Assembly: GCF_024662235.1 (NCBI RefSeq)
Contig: NZ_CP096276.1
Coordinates: 4,836,001 to 4,900,000 of the forward strand
Direction: 5' to 3'
Length of the DNA: 64,000 bases
Origin: Pimelobacter simplex
GTDB taxonomy: Bacteria > Actinomycetota > Actinomycetes > Propionibacteriales > Nocardioidaceae
The first letter of the stretch is position 1; each line of letters starts with the position of its first letter. A program made the translations under genes and the position numbers. The notes under the pieces are model-generated. The model was not told the origin of the DNA and made no database searches. It saw only the letters and a list, made by a program, of their open reading frames with translations. Positions 54,557 to 63,809 of this stretch are shown piece by piece.

Positions 54557-57500
54557 TTACCGGATCCCGGGCAGCACCCGAGCACCCGTCGCCGGAACAC
54601 CGGCGAGCTGGCTCGTGGTCGCGTAGAAGCGGTTCTTCGAGGTGAGGCGGGTGCCCTTCGGGTCGGAACCGGTGAGCGTGACCTTGTCACCGTGGAGACG
54701 CGCTCCCGGCTTCATGGTCAGCTTCGCGGTGCACTTGAAGGTGACGCCCGGCTTCCAGGTCTTCGGGTTCGCCCCGAAGCTGGCGGCCCAGCGGACCACA
54801 CCCTTGCGGTTGGCCTTGACCGTCTTGCCGTCGGGGAAGGTGCACCGGAAGTCGGTGACCTTCGCGCCGCTCAGCGTGCGGTCGCTGACCTGGACCCGGC
54901 GGATCGGCGAGGTGCCGAGGTTGGTCGCCGGCATCACGATCTTCCGCGTCTGGCCGGGGCGGAACCGCAGGGCGGTGCCCTTGGTGTCGGCCTCGGCGCC
55001 CGTCGCCTTGTCCTTCTTGGTGATGACGATCTTCGACGTGTACCCGGTCTTGGCGTAGTACTTGTCGGCGTCCGTCACCGGGGCGACGCCCGCGACCGGC
55101 TGGTTGGTGAGCGGGTTGAACTGCTCACCGACGACCTTGATCCGGTCGGCGTGCACCTCACCGGCCTCCAGGTCGATCGTGCCCGTGCAGGGGAACGAGT
55201 CACCCGGCAGGAACATCCCGGCCCAGGTCGTACCGGTGGCGGGGCCACCGAGCGCCGAGAAGTCGCAGGTGAGGCCCTTCATCGCGGGCTTCGAGAGCGT
55301 CTCGTCGGTGACCTTCACGTTGCCCAGGGCCGCGTTGCCGTCGTTGGTGACGATCATCGCGACCGGCTGCGCACCGGTCATGCCGTTCGGGCCGGCCTGG
55401 TAGACCGTCGGCGACGCCTCGTTGTTGGCGTGCGACAGCGGTCCACCGACGGGGCCCTCGAGGCGGCCGTCGTACTTGACGATGTGGATGCTCGGCTTCG
55501 GGGTGAACCCGAAGTCGAGGTCGTGGTTGTTCTCGCCCGGCTTGCCGGTCTTGAGCGAGATCGCCGGGTACCCGTCGCCACCCGCGGTCGCCTTGTTGCC
55601 CTCAGGACCGGTCGCGGTCTTGGAGAGCGCCCAGTCGGCACGGTCGAGCGGACCGCCCGGCTGGTAGTCGGCGGGGTTGTCCATCTTGACGACGTAGTCG
55701 GTCTCGTAGTCGAGGCCCTCGGTGGTGAGCGAGTCGAAGTAGTACTCGCCGCGGTCGTTGGTCGTCGTGGTGGCGACCAGGTTGCCCTGCTTGTCGTACA
55801 GGTTCACCGTGGCACCGACCACTGGGTTCTCCCCGGCGCTCTGCTTGCCGTCGGCCGCGTCGTTGTACCAGACCCGGTTGCCGATCTGGATCGGCGCGAG
55901 GTCGCACAGGACGTCCATGTCGGCCAGGCCCTGGCCCTTGCCGAACTTGAGGCCGAGACCGCTGGCCTCGCCGATCGTCTGACCCGCGGTGTTGTTGCCC
56001 GTGCCGCGGTTCTTGGCGACGATCGCCTGGGTGTGGAACGCGCCGCCGCCGTCCATCTCGTCGATGATCAGGCCGGGCTCGGCGCGGCTCATCGTCATGC
56101 CGGCGAAGACGCCGTTCGGGTGGACGACCTGGGTGTCGTAGAAGCGGTTGACCGGGCTGCCGGCCGCGACCGGAGCGATCCCGCAGCCGCCGTTGCTGTC
56201 GAGGACGTAGGTCCCCGAGCCGCCCAGGCACGCCTTGTTGAGGTCGCCGCCGACCTGGTAGTACGGGTAGACCGTGCCACCGGCGTCGGTGCGGGCCTCG
56301 AGGTTCACGCCGACCTGGTCACCGGTGCGGTCGCGGAAGGCGAGGTTCAGGTCGCCGTTCGCCTCGACCACGATCTTGCCGAGCCACGGCGTCGGGACGC
56401 TGACCTGGCCGTTGTTGCCGCACCACATGTCGTCGTTCCAGCCGAACCAGCCCGCGTCGCCCATGCAGGCGTAGCCGTCACCGGCACGCTCGTAGGAGAT
56501 CGACTCGTCGAGGACCGTGGCGATGCTCGCGTAGGTGGTCTCGTTGAAGGTCTGGACGACCGCACGCATCGTGGTCGCGCGGGCGGTGCCCTCGCTCTCA
56601 CCGCTGCAGACGCCGCCGGCGTACAGCACGCCGTCGGCCTCGCCGAGACCGCCCGGACGCCAGTCACCGGCGTTGGCGCAGCCCGGGTCCGGGATGGCGA
56701 AGGAGGTCAGCGGCGTCGCGGCACCCGAGGTGTCGGTGACGTCGTAGACGTAGACCTTCTTGTCGTTGAGGTTGGCGACGAAGAGCTTGGTGTAGTCGTC
56801 GCTCATGACGATCGCGCCGAGGGACTCCTTGCCGACCACCGTGCGGAAGTCGAAGTCCTCGTTGCCGCCGTTGGCGACACCCGTCGAGTCGTGCAGCGTG
56901 GTGCCCGCGTTGGGGACCGTCGCGAAGGCGCGGGTCAGACCCGTGGCCGGGTCGGTCACGTAGAGACCGCCGGGCCCGAGCGGACCGTAGTCCACGTTGC
57001 GCTTGGCGAAGGCCGCGGAGAAGACGTTCTTGCGGATCCGGTCGTAGGCGATGCCGTAGACCGAGCCCGTGCCGATGTCGCTGCCCGTGGTCTTCGACTG
57101 GGCGAGCTCCTGGTAGGCGCTCGTGTTGTAGTTGGTGAGGAAGACCGTGTCCTTCGACTCGGTGCTGGCGTCAGCGCCCGCACCGTCGTGGACGAACATG
57201 CCCGGCTGGCAGGCGTTGGCGACCTGCGGGTTCGACTGGCAGTAGTCCCGCGCGCGCCAGAAGCCGGTGGTCACGGTCTTGTCCGAGCCCGACGACAGGT
57301 CGACGAACTCCTGGTTCGACGAGAGCCGCGTGGCCGAGGGCGTGTCGGCAGGGTCGGCGGACGACGCGAAGGCCGGCGTGTAGTAGGTCGCGTCGGGGTT
57401 GGCGACGTTGACGCGGTACTTGCCGCCCGTCAGCCGAGGGTCACCCGCCGGCAGCGTCGCGACACCGGTCGCGTCCGTCGTCAGCGACACCGTGTGCCCG

Positions 57501-57748
57501 AAGGCATCGGTCACCGTGACCGCCACTCCCGGCAGGGCCAGGTCGATGACCGGGTCCCAGGCGCCGTTCGCCCCCATGTCGCGGATCACCCGCACGGTCA
57601 GTCCGCCATCGCCACTCGCTGCTTGCGCCGCCGGCGGCGTCGGCACGCCGACACCGAAGGCGAGCGTTCCGGCGCCGAGCGCCAGCGCCGCGATGCGAGC
57701 GGTACGACGGCCGGGCCGACGCCCGATCCGATCAGCACCTGTGTGCAC
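54557..57748 (-). CDS. Large secreted SdrD_B-domain surface protein
   Basis: 1063 residues. I start at GTG 57748 (VHTGADRIGRRPGRRTARIA), since AAGGAG lies six bases upstream; a GTG five codons earlier has no good site. The signal peptide ends in PAAQA. Two SdrD_B-type domains are visible: an N-terminal one (GLTVRVIRDMGANGAWDPVI) and one at about 640-760 (IGNRVWYNDAADGKQSAGEN). A large central region with repeats of unknown type lies between. DUF11/CARDB-like beta domains follow (VTNDGNAALGNVKVTDETL). The C-terminus is AGVPATGARVLPGIR: a VPxTG-like motif, but with no hydrophobic anchor after it. Confidence 0.87.
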   Translation of the reverse strand: MHTGADRIGRRPGRRTARIAALALGAGTLAFGVGVPTPPAAQAASGDGGLTVRVIRDMGANGAWDPVIDLALPGVAVTVTDAFGHTVSLTTDATGVATLPAGDPRLTGGKYRVNVANPDATYYTPAFASSADPADTPSATRLSSNQEFVDLSSGSDKTVTTGFWRARDYCQSNPQVANACQPGMFVHDGAGADASTESKDTVFLTNYNTSAYQELAQSKTTGSDIGTGSVYGIAYDRIRKNVFSAAFAKRNVDYGPLGPGGLYVTDPATGLTRAFATVPNAGTTLHDSTGVANGGNEDFDFRTVVGKESLGAIVMSDDYTKLFVANLNDKKVYVYDVTDTSGAATPLTSFAIPDPGCANAGDWRPGGLGEADGVLYAGGVCSGESEGTARATTMRAVVQTFNETTYASIATVLDESISYERAGDGYACMGDAGWFGWNDDMWCGNNGQVSVPTPWLGKIVVEANGDLNLAFRDRTGDQVGVNLEARTDAGGTVYPYYQVGGDLNKACLGGSGTYVLDSNGGCGIAPVAAGSPVNRFYDTQVVHPNGVFAGMTMSRAEPGLIIDEMDGGGAFHTQAIVAKNRGTGNNTAGQTIGEASGLGLKFGKGQGLADMDVLCDLAPIQIGNRVWYNDAADGKQSAGENPVVGATVNLYDKQGNLVATTTTNDRGEYYFDSLTTEGLDYETDYVVKMDNPADYQPGGPLDRADWALSKTATGPEGNKATAGGDGYPAISLKTGKPGENNHDLDFGFTPKPSIHIVKYDGRLEGPVGGPLSHANNEASPTVYQAGPNGMTGAQPVAMIVTNDGNAALGNVKVTDETLSKPAMKGLTCDFSALGGPATGTTWAGMFLPGDSFPCTGTIDLEAGEVHADRIKVVGEQFNPLTNQPVAGVAPVTDADKYYAKTGYTSKIVITKKDKATGAEADTKGTALRFRPGQTRKIVMPATNLGTSPIRRVQVSDRTLSGAKVTDFRCTFPDGKTVKANRKGVVRWAASFGANPKTWKPGVTFKCTAKLTMKPGARLHGDKVTLTGSDPKGTRLTSKNRFYATTSQLAGVPATGARVLPGIR

Positions 57749-57810
57749 CTTGAACTCCTTCACGTCCCCACTCAGAAAAACTCGGTCGGGCGCGATTCAA
57801 GGGGAAGGAC

Positions 57811-58269
57811 TCAGGTCCGGTGGTCCGAAAAGCCCTTCCCGGCGCCAGATGACCCCCCTTCCGGGGTCACCTCCCGGGACCGCACGACACCCGTCCGCAG
57901 GGGGCGGGCCTCGGCACCCAGTCCGAGCTGGTCCAGCCCGATGCGGCGCCCGCGGCTCAGCTCCGACCAGATGGCTGCGATGAGCTCGTCGTCCGGTCCG
58001 ACGAGGACGCGGAGGCCGGCGAGCATGCCGTCCTGCTGCTGGGCGAGCGGCGCGTCGGCGACCAGGAGCACCGGGTGCTCGGACGGCGCCGCCTCGGCCA
58101 GCCAGGCCGCCAGCTCGCCGGCGGTGCTCCCCGACCACACCAGGTCGAGACCGGGCTGCGCACCGATCAGCTCCTCGCTGCGCCTGCGGTGGCGGGGGTC
58201 CCGGTCGGCCAGCGCGACGCGCCACCGGTACCGCCGCGCACGGGGGCCGAACTCCCGATCTCTCGTCAT
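57811..58269 (-). CDS. Degenerate receiver-domain protein, paralogue of the next regulator
   Basis: 152 residues. Residues about 11-72 closely follow the N-terminus of the regulator at 58417-59103 (RRYRWRVALADRD, EELIGAQPGLDLVWSGSTAG, LLVADAP). The phosphoacceptor Asp is kept at 72, but about 25 residues containing the conserved Lys are missing between VLVGPDDE and IAAIWSELSRGRR. The whole DNA-binding domain is absent. It may be a decaying copy or a decoy receiver. Confidence 0.75.
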   Translation of the reverse strand: MTRDREFGPRARRYRWRVALADRDPRHRRRSEELIGAQPGLDLVWSGSTAGELAAWLAEAAPSEHPVLLVADAPLAQQQDGMLAGLRVLVGPDDELIAAIWSELSRGRRIGLDQLGLGAEARPLRTGVVRSREVTPEGGSSGAGKGFSDHRT

Positions 58270-58388
58270 CTCTGTTCCGCGGTCGAGGGGCGCTCGATCG
58301 CGCCCGCTGGCTGCTGCACCGGCACACAGCCAGGTCGCGCCGAAATGCTAGGGACGACGGGCGGTTCCGGGACCGGAGCGGCGGATTT

Positions 58389-58418
58389 GACCTCCGTTCA
58401 GGGGGCCGCCGGGAGGTC
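58389..58418 (-). terminator. Weak hairpin at the end of the regulator gene
   Basis: GACCTCC and GGAGGTC form 7-bp arms, one of which contains the stop region of the regulator gene. There is no T-run. Low support. Confidence 0.35.
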
Positions 58419-59103
58419 AGGAACGAGACGGCGGATCGAGGTAGCCGTCCTGCTGGGCGACCGTGTTGAGCTCGAGCTTGGTGCCCACCGGGCGCCCGGC
58501 GGTGGCGTACTTGGCCTTCACCCGGCTGAGGTACTTCTTGGCGGTGTCCTTCTTGACGCCGAGGGCGGTCGCGACCGCCTCGAGGGTGAGCCCGGAGGCG
58601 TAGAGGACGAGCGCCCGCTCTTCCTGGTCGCTGAGCTGGGGGCGTTCGGCGTCCCCGGCGATCACGCTGGCGAGCTCGGGGGTCAGCCACTGGCCGCGGC
58701 CGAGCACCGTCCAGATCGCGGCGACGATGTCCTCCTCGGAGTCGCGCTTGCCCGCGATGCCGCCGATGCCGGCGCGCAGGATCTTGCGGACCAGCTCGGG
58801 CGAGGCCATCGCCGACAGCACGAGCACCTTGAGCCCGGAGCGGGTGAGCTCGCGGACGACGGCCGGGTCGGCGCTCGCCCCGCGCTCGACCATCAGGTCG
58901 AGGATCAGCAGCTGCGGGCGCCGGGGCTCGGGCACGGTGTCGAGCCAGGCGGTGAAGTCGCGGAGGGTCTCCCCGCTCCACACCACGCGCAGGCCCGGCT
59001 GGGCGGCCACCAGCTCCTCGGTGCGCTTGCGCTGGAGCATGTGGTCCTCGACCAGCGCCACGCGCCACTCGTAGCGCCGGGCGCCCTGGGAAGGAACGTT
59101 CAC
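58417..59103 (-). CDS. LuxR/NarL-type response regulator
   Basis: 228 residues. The receiver domain has acidic residues in ALVEDHML and phosphoacceptor Asp69 (LLILDLM); Ser and Lys lie in LVLSAMAS and GIAGKRDSE. The C-terminal helix-turn-helix is LSDQEERALVLYASGLTLEA then VATALGVKKDTAKKYLSRVK. It overlaps the histidine kinase stop by four bases. The preceding gene is its degenerate copy. Likely targets are the surface-protein genes downstream (inference). Confidence 0.92.
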   Translation of the reverse strand: MNVPSQGARRYEWRVALVEDHMLQRKRTEELVAAQPGLRVVWSGETLRDFTAWLDTVPEPRRPQLLILDLMVERGASADPAVVRELTRSGLKVLVLSAMASPELVRKILRAGIGGIAGKRDSEEDIVAAIWTVLGRGQWLTPELASVIAGDAERPQLSDQEERALVLYASGLTLEAVATALGVKKDTAKKYLSRVKAKYATAGRPVGTKLELNTVAQQDGYLDPPSRS

Positions 59104-61454
59104 GAGTCCTCATCTCCGATCCTCACGGGTTCCGGCGCCGCCGCCGGGACCACCACCTCGACCAGGTCCTGCGGGCCGAAGCTCTGCACCGACATCTCCA
59201 CGCCGTCCGGCAGCCGCCAGGCCCGCGCCACCGTCGCCAGGTACGGCGCCGGGCCGACCAGCGTGAAGCGCAGGCTCCGCGGAGCCGGGAACAGCGTCGT
59301 CGTCATCTGCTCACCGGCAGGCACGGCGCCCACCGCGGTCAGCAGCAGCTCGCCCAGCGCCGGCGCCACCTCGGCACCCGCGTCGACCGGGCCCGAACGG
59401 ACCGCGAGCGCGGCGTTGCCGGTGCGCGCCTCGGCGAGCGCCCGGGCGAACCAGTCGCCCATCCACACCAGCTCGGGGTTGAGCTGGGTGAGCTGGCGCA
59501 GGTAGGCCTCCTCCTCGACGCAGACCTGCCGCAGCGGCTCCGCCGTGGGATCGGCGTCCCCGTCGGCCACCCGGCGCAGGATCGCCACGGACTCGGCGAG
59601 CCCCGCGGCCGCCCAGCGCCGGCGGGATCGGCTCGCGGCCTCCCGGGTCTCGACCTCGGTCCGCAGCCGGGCCGCGGCCTGCTGGTCGGCGACCACCTGG
59701 CGTCCGATGGTGATGACCATCCGCTGGAAGCCGGCCCAGCCGGCGACGAGGCCCATGCACGCCGCACCGGCGACGAGGACGGAGACCGCGGCCCGGCCGC
59801 TCGACGGCGCCACCAGCGCGGCGACGGTCGCGATCGTCAGCAGCAGCATGCCGATCGGCCAGCCGGCGACGCGGCGCCAGTGCCGGTCACCGAGCACGAG
59901 CAGCACCGGTCCGGCGGGACAGATCGCCTGCCACAGCACGACGTCGTCGCGTCCGAAGTCGACCGACGCAGCGGACAGCACGAACGCTGCCGACGAGCCG
60001 GCGCCGAGCAGCAGCGGCAGCAGGACCCGGCGCGGCCGGGTGTCCCCGCGCAGCCACCAGGCCAGGCCGCACACCGCGGCGACGACGGCGGCCATCGGGT
60101 ACTCCTCGGTCAGCTGCCCGGGGTGGTTGGCGACGGCAAGGTAGAACCCGACCCCGACCAGCGCGAGCGCGAAGACCGCGCTCGCCCGCCGCTGGAGCCC
60201 GTCGACCACGGCCCCCATCATCGCGTCAGTGCCGGCGCGCCGGTCCACCTCGGCCGGCGCGCTCGGGCTGCCGGCCATGGTCCAGGTGAGCGTGACCCGG
60301 GTACCGAAGCCGGGGGTGGAGACCAGCTCGACATCGACCCCGGTGTCACTCAGCCGGCCCAGCACGGACTCGGCGAGGCCGCGCCCGGAGGGCGCGAGGC
60401 CGTCGAAGCCGACCCCGTCGTCGCTCACCGTGACGACCAGCCCGCTCGGCCGGACCTGGACGTCGACGCGGACCTCGGCCGCGCCGGAGTGCTTCTCGGC
60501 GTTGCGCACCAGCTCGCCGGTGGCCCGGGCCAGCGCCTCGAGCACCGCGGGCGGCACCAGTGCCTCGCGCCGGGCGAGCTCGTCGTCGGTGACGCCGGTG
60601 TGGACGATCCGGATGCCGCTCGCGTACAGCCCGTGCCGGATGCCGTGCCCGGCCAGGGGCAGCTCGGCGTCGTCGGTGATCGCCTCGAGCGTGGCGACGT
60701 CGCGGGCGCACCGCGCCCGGACCGCGTCCAGGTCGGTGGTCGCGCCGCCGCCGTTGGCCAGCGCACCGAGGGTGTTGATGACCGTGTCGTGCAGCAGCCG
60801 GGCGTCCTCGGCGGCGCGGCGGCTGGCCGCCCGGCGTACCTCGACGGCGTGGTGCTCCGCGTCGGCGAGCTCGTGCTCGGCGTCGGCGCGGCGCGCGAGG
60901 TCGAGCAGGAAGGTGACCCCGAACCGGCTGGCCACCATGATCGCCAGGGTGGTCGCCGCGACGGCCGGCGGCAGGGTGCTGCCCGAGTCGGGCACGGTGA
61001 GCACCATCAGCACCGGTACGACGACGGCGACGCCGACCGGCCAGACCAGCGCCGTACGCCCCCGCATGAGGAAGGTGGGCAGCCCCGCGGCGAGGTTCGC
61101 CATCCAGCACGAGGCCAGCAGCAGGGGGTTGTCGGGCGAGGCGACCGACGCCCAGTCGGCCACGAAGGCGGCGTACGCCAGCGTCATCACGGTCCACGCC
61201 GGGAGCCGGCCGGAGGCGACGAGCAGCGCGCAGCCGGCCAGGACCAGGTGCCCCACGACCAGCGCGGCGCGCAGCGCCGGCGCGACCGGCTCGATCACGA
61301 CCGTCAGCACCATGACCGCCTGCCACAGCGCCATGCAGCGCAGGAAGGTCCGGCTCATCGACGCCGTGACCGTCCGCATCGTCCAGCCGGCCTGGCCCTC
61401 GTCGCCGAAGGGGTCCTCCAGAAGCCGCCGGCGGACGCGTGCCCACCCCACCAC
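59100..61454 (-). CDS. Histidine kinase with two membrane modules and a degenerate second half
   Basis: 784 residues, about twice the family norm. Membrane segments (about 40-190) precede a coiled coil and a HisKA_3-type helix with phospho-His222 (ARLLHDTVINTLGA). The ATPase domain has Asn318 (TGELVRNAEKHSG) and DDGVGFDG plus GRGLAESVLG. After a linker (about 400-420) a second set of membrane segments (about 425-590) leads to another coiled coil and a domain in which H, N and G boxes are lost (RRRWAAAGLAESVAILRRV, PAPRSLRFTLVGP). This looks like a tandem-duplicated sensor kinase with a decayed second copy. It is coupled to the regulator gene. Confidence 0.85.
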   Translation of the reverse strand: MVGWARVRRRLLEDPFGDEGQAGWTMRTVTASMSRTFLRCMALWQAVMVLTVVIEPVAPALRAALVVGHLVLAGCALLVASGRLPAWTVMTLAYAAFVADWASVASPDNPLLLASCWMANLAAGLPTFLMRGRTALVWPVGVAVVVPVLMVLTVPDSGSTLPPAVAATTLAIMVASRFGVTFLLDLARRADAEHELADAEHHAVEVRRAASRRAAEDARLLHDTVINTLGALANGGGATTDLDAVRARCARDVATLEAITDDAELPLAGHGIRHGLYASGIRIVHTGVTDDELARREALVPPAVLEALARATGELVRNAEKHSGAAEVRVDVQVRPSGLVVTVSDDGVGFDGLAPSGRGLAESVLGRLSDTGVDVELVSTPGFGTRVTLTWTMAGSPSAPAEVDRRAGTDAMMGAVVDGLQRRASAVFALALVGVGFYLAVANHPGQLTEEYPMAAVVAAVCGLAWWLRGDTRPRRVLLPLLLGAGSSAAFVLSAASVDFGRDDVVLWQAICPAGPVLLVLGDRHWRRVAGWPIGMLLLTIATVAALVAPSSGRAAVSVLVAGAACMGLVAGWAGFQRMVITIGRQVVADQQAAARLRTEVETREAASRSRRRWAAAGLAESVAILRRVADGDADPTAEPLRQVCVEEEAYLRQLTQLNPELVWMGDWFARALAEARTGNAALAVRSGPVDAGAEVAPALGELLLTAVGAVPAGEQMTTTLFPAPRSLRFTLVGPAPYLATVARAWRLPDGVEMSVQSFGPQDLVEVVVPAAAPEPVRIGDEDS

Positions 61455-61555
61455 CGTTTGCTCTCCCCGCTTCCCACCCTGGTCGCCGATCGCAACCGGA
61501 GACGGGAGGAACGCTAGTGGACGTGGCCACCGTCGAGCACCGAACCCCGACCCGC

Positions 61556-61573
61556 GACCCCCGTTCGGGGGTC
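61556..61573 (-). terminator. Hairpin at the 3' end of dciA
   Basis: GACCCCC and GGGGGTC pair perfectly around GTTC. It overlaps the dciA stop codon, and the kinase gene begins about 100 bases further, so it may separate the two transcripts. Confidence 0.5.
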
Positions 61574-62165
61574 AGCCGTAGGTGTCGCGCGGACCGCGGC
61601 TGCCGGGCGCCTTGCGGCGTCCGTGCTTCCAGCTCGGCGCGTGCGGGCCGAGCACCTCGACCACGGTCACCGTGCCGTGGCCGAGCTCCTCGTTGAGCCG
61701 CTTGACCACCGTCGCGGCGAGCAGCTTGAGCTGGGTGGCCCAGGCGGTCGAGTCGGTGCGGACCACGAGCGTCCCGTCGACCAGCGACTCCGGCGTCGAG
61801 TGGGCGCCGATCTCGGCACCCACGATCTCGGCCCAGCGGGCGAAGACGCCGCGCACCTGGAGGTCGAGCGCCCAGCCCCGGCCGTCGATCAGCCGGCCGA
61901 GCTCGGAGCCGAGACCCTGGGGGTCGCGACCGTCGGGATAGGCGCTGCTCAGCTGGGCCTCGCCGCGCACCCGACGTCCCCGCGGCGTCCACGTGGACTT
62001 GCTGGCAGAGGACGACCCGGAGCCACGCCGGGGACGCCGGCCCGCGGGCGTGGTGCTCGCCCCGGCCGTCCCGAGCATCTGGGCGCGGGCCAGGTCGAGA
62101 CCGTCGGCCCGGTGCTCCTCGGCGCCCTCGGGCCCCTCCGTCTGGTCCTCGTCGGGCTCAGGCAC
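61572..62165 (-). CDS. dciA: DciA-type DUF721 protein, replicative helicase loader
   Basis: 197 residues starting with GTG and overlapping the recF stop by eight bases. A disordered, charged N-terminus of about 70 residues is followed by the DUF721 domain (about 85-180): [58 protein letters not shown]721 proteins act as the DciA helicase operator in most bacteria. In Actinobacteria the gene is usually between recF and gyrB; here gyrB has been moved 11 kb away. Confidence 0.9.
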   Translation of the reverse strand: MPEPDEDQTEGPEGAEEHRADGLDLARAQMLGTAGASTTPAGRRPRRGSGSSSASKSTWTPRGRRVRGEAQLSSAYPDGRDPQGLGSELGRLIDGRGWALDLQVRGVFARWAEIVGAEIGAHSTPESLVDGTLVVRTDSTAWATQLKLLAATVVKRLNEELGHGTVTVVEVLGPHAPSWKHGRRKAPGSRGPRDTYG

Positions 62166-63279
62166 GGGTCACCTCCCCCGCCGCGACGTGGAAGGTGGTG
62201 CCGGCCAGCTGCTCGGGCACGTCCGCGGCGACCGCGGCGGTCACCAGCACCTGCTCCGCACCGGCGACGAGCCCGGCGAGCTGGACCCGCCGCTCGGCGT
62301 CGAGCTCGGCGAAGACGTCGTCCAGGACCAGGATCGGGTCGTCGCCGTCGGCCCGCAGCAGGTCGTACGACGCCAGCCGCAGCGCCAGCGCGAAGGACCA
62401 CGACTCACCGTGGCTGGCGTAGCCGCGCACGGGCAGCCGCTGCTCGTCGCCCGGCCCCAGGGTGAGCAGCACGTCGTCGCGGTGCGGCCCGACGAGCGTG
62501 AGCCCGCGGCCGATCTCGTCGGACTGGCGGCGCTCCAGCTCGGCCCGGAAGGCCTCGGGCGTCGCCTCGGGCACGCTCGCCTGGTACTCGACCCGGGCGT
62601 CGTCGCGCGAGGCACCACGGGCCACCGCCTCGTACGCCTTGCCGACGTACGGCGCCAGGTCGGTCGTCAGCGCCTGGCGCGCCGCGAGCAGCTCGCTGCC
62701 GGTCGCGACCAGGTGGTCGTCCCACACCGCCAGGGTGGCGATCGCCGCGTCGCGCGAGGAGCCGCGCGCGGCGTAGAGCGTCTTGAGCAGGGTGTTGCGC
62801 TGCTTGAGCACCCGGTCGTAGTCGGAGAGGACCCCGGCGTAGCGCGGGGTGCGCAGCACCAGCAGGTCGTCGAGGAAGCGCCGGCGCTGACCCGGGTCGC
62901 CCTTGACCAGCGCGAGGTCCTCGGGACTGAAGACCACCGTGCGCACGATGCCGGCCAGGTCGCGCGCCCGGGAGAGCGGCGAGCGGTTGATCCGGGCCCG
63001 GTTGGCACGCCCCGGGTTGAGCTCGACCTCGAGGATCGCCGTACGCCCGTCGCGCACCACCGCGGCGCGCACGATCGCCTGGTCGGCACCCGCCCGGATC
63101 AGCGGCGCGTCGGTGGCGACCCGGTGCGAGGAGAGCCGCGAGAGGTAGTCGACCGCCTCGACCAGGTTGGTCTTGCCCTGGCCGTTGCTGCCGACGAAAG
63201 CGGTGACGCCGGGCTCCAGCGCGACGTCGATGTCGGCGTACGAACGGAAGTCGTGCAGCGTCAGGTGCGCCACGTGCAC
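62158..63279 (-). CDS. recF: RecF, DNA replication/repair ATPase
   Basis: 373 residues from GTG 63279, with GGAGG six bases upstream. The SMC-like ATPase shows [14 protein letters not shown], Walker [15 protein letters not shown], the [12 protein letters not shown] segment, signature [14 protein letters not shown], and Walker [18 protein letters not shown]. It binds gapped DNA and loads RecA. dnaN and dnaA, which normally precede it, are not present upstream: a plus-strand gene begins 88 bases away. Confidence 0.96.
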   Translation of the reverse strand: MHVAHLTLHDFRSYADIDVALEPGVTAFVGSNGQGKTNLVEAVDYLSRLSSHRVATDAPLIRAGADQAIVRAAVVRDGRTAILEVELNPGRANRARINRSPLSRARDLAGIVRTVVFSPEDLALVKGDPGQRRRFLDDLLVLRTPRYAGVLSDYDRVLKQRNTLLKTLYAARGSSRDAAIATLAVWDDHLVATGSELLAARQALTTDLAPYVGKAYEAVARGASRDDARVEYQASVPEATPEAFRAELERRQSDEIGRGLTLVGPHRDDVLLTLGPGDEQRLPVRGYASHGESWSFALALRLASYDLLRADGDDPILVLDDVFAELDAERRVQLAGLVAGAEQVLVTAAVAADVPEQLAGTTFHVAAGEVTRA

Positions 63280-63366
63280 CGGTCCACCTCCTCCCGTGAT
63301 CCGATTCTCCCCGATTCTCACCGCGATCGGGTTTGGACCGGGCTGGATCACCCTAGGCTGACCGGC

Positions 63367-63798
63367 ATGACGCAACCACCCACCCCTCCCCCGCCGTACG
63401 GCGGGCCCGGCGCCCCGGGCGGCTACGGCGCCCCGGCCGGGCCGTTCTTCATCAACTACCTCGGCCAGGAGCAGGGCCCGATCGACTTCGGTCAGCTCGC
63501 CCAGATGGCCGTCAGCGGCCAGCTCAAGGCCGACACCGCCGTCCGCACCGCGGAGAGCCAGCAGTACGTCCTCGCCAAGGACGTGCCCGGCCTGTTCTCC
63601 GACAAGGAGTGGGTGATGACGCTGATCTTCACCTGGCTCCTCGGCAGCCTCGGCATCGACCGCTTCTACCTCGGCTACACCGGTCTGGGCATCGCCAAGC
63701 TGCTCACCTGCGGTGGCCTCGGCATCTGGTCGCTCATCGACGCGATCCTGGTCACCCTGCGCAAGATCCCCGACGCCCAGGGCCGTCCGCTCCGCTGA
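63367..63798 (+). CDS. GYF_2 and TM2 domain protein
   Basis: 143 residues. A Pro/Gly-rich start leads into a GYF_2-like domain (about 30-80: [20 protein letters not shown]). This is followed by a TM2 domain with two membrane helices (about 85-135: [20 protein letters not shown] and [14 protein letters not shown]). Function is unknown; TM2 proteins often accompany envelope stress or secretion genes. It is divergent from recF. Confidence 0.88.
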   Translation: MTQPPTPPPPYGGPGAPGGYGAPAGPFFINYLGQEQGPIDFGQLAQMAVSGQLKADTAVRTAESQQYVLAKDVPGLFSDKEWVMTLIFTWLLGSLGIDRFYLGYTGLGIAKLLTCGGLGIWSLIDAILVTLRKIPDAQGRPLR

Positions 63799-63809
63799 CC
63801 TGGTGTGAC

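Noticed and set aside
54692..58351. 1219-codon plus-strand frame opposite the surface protein
   Set aside because: Antisense of a real gene with signal peptide and SdrD_B domains; no ribosome site and abnormal Arg/Val content.
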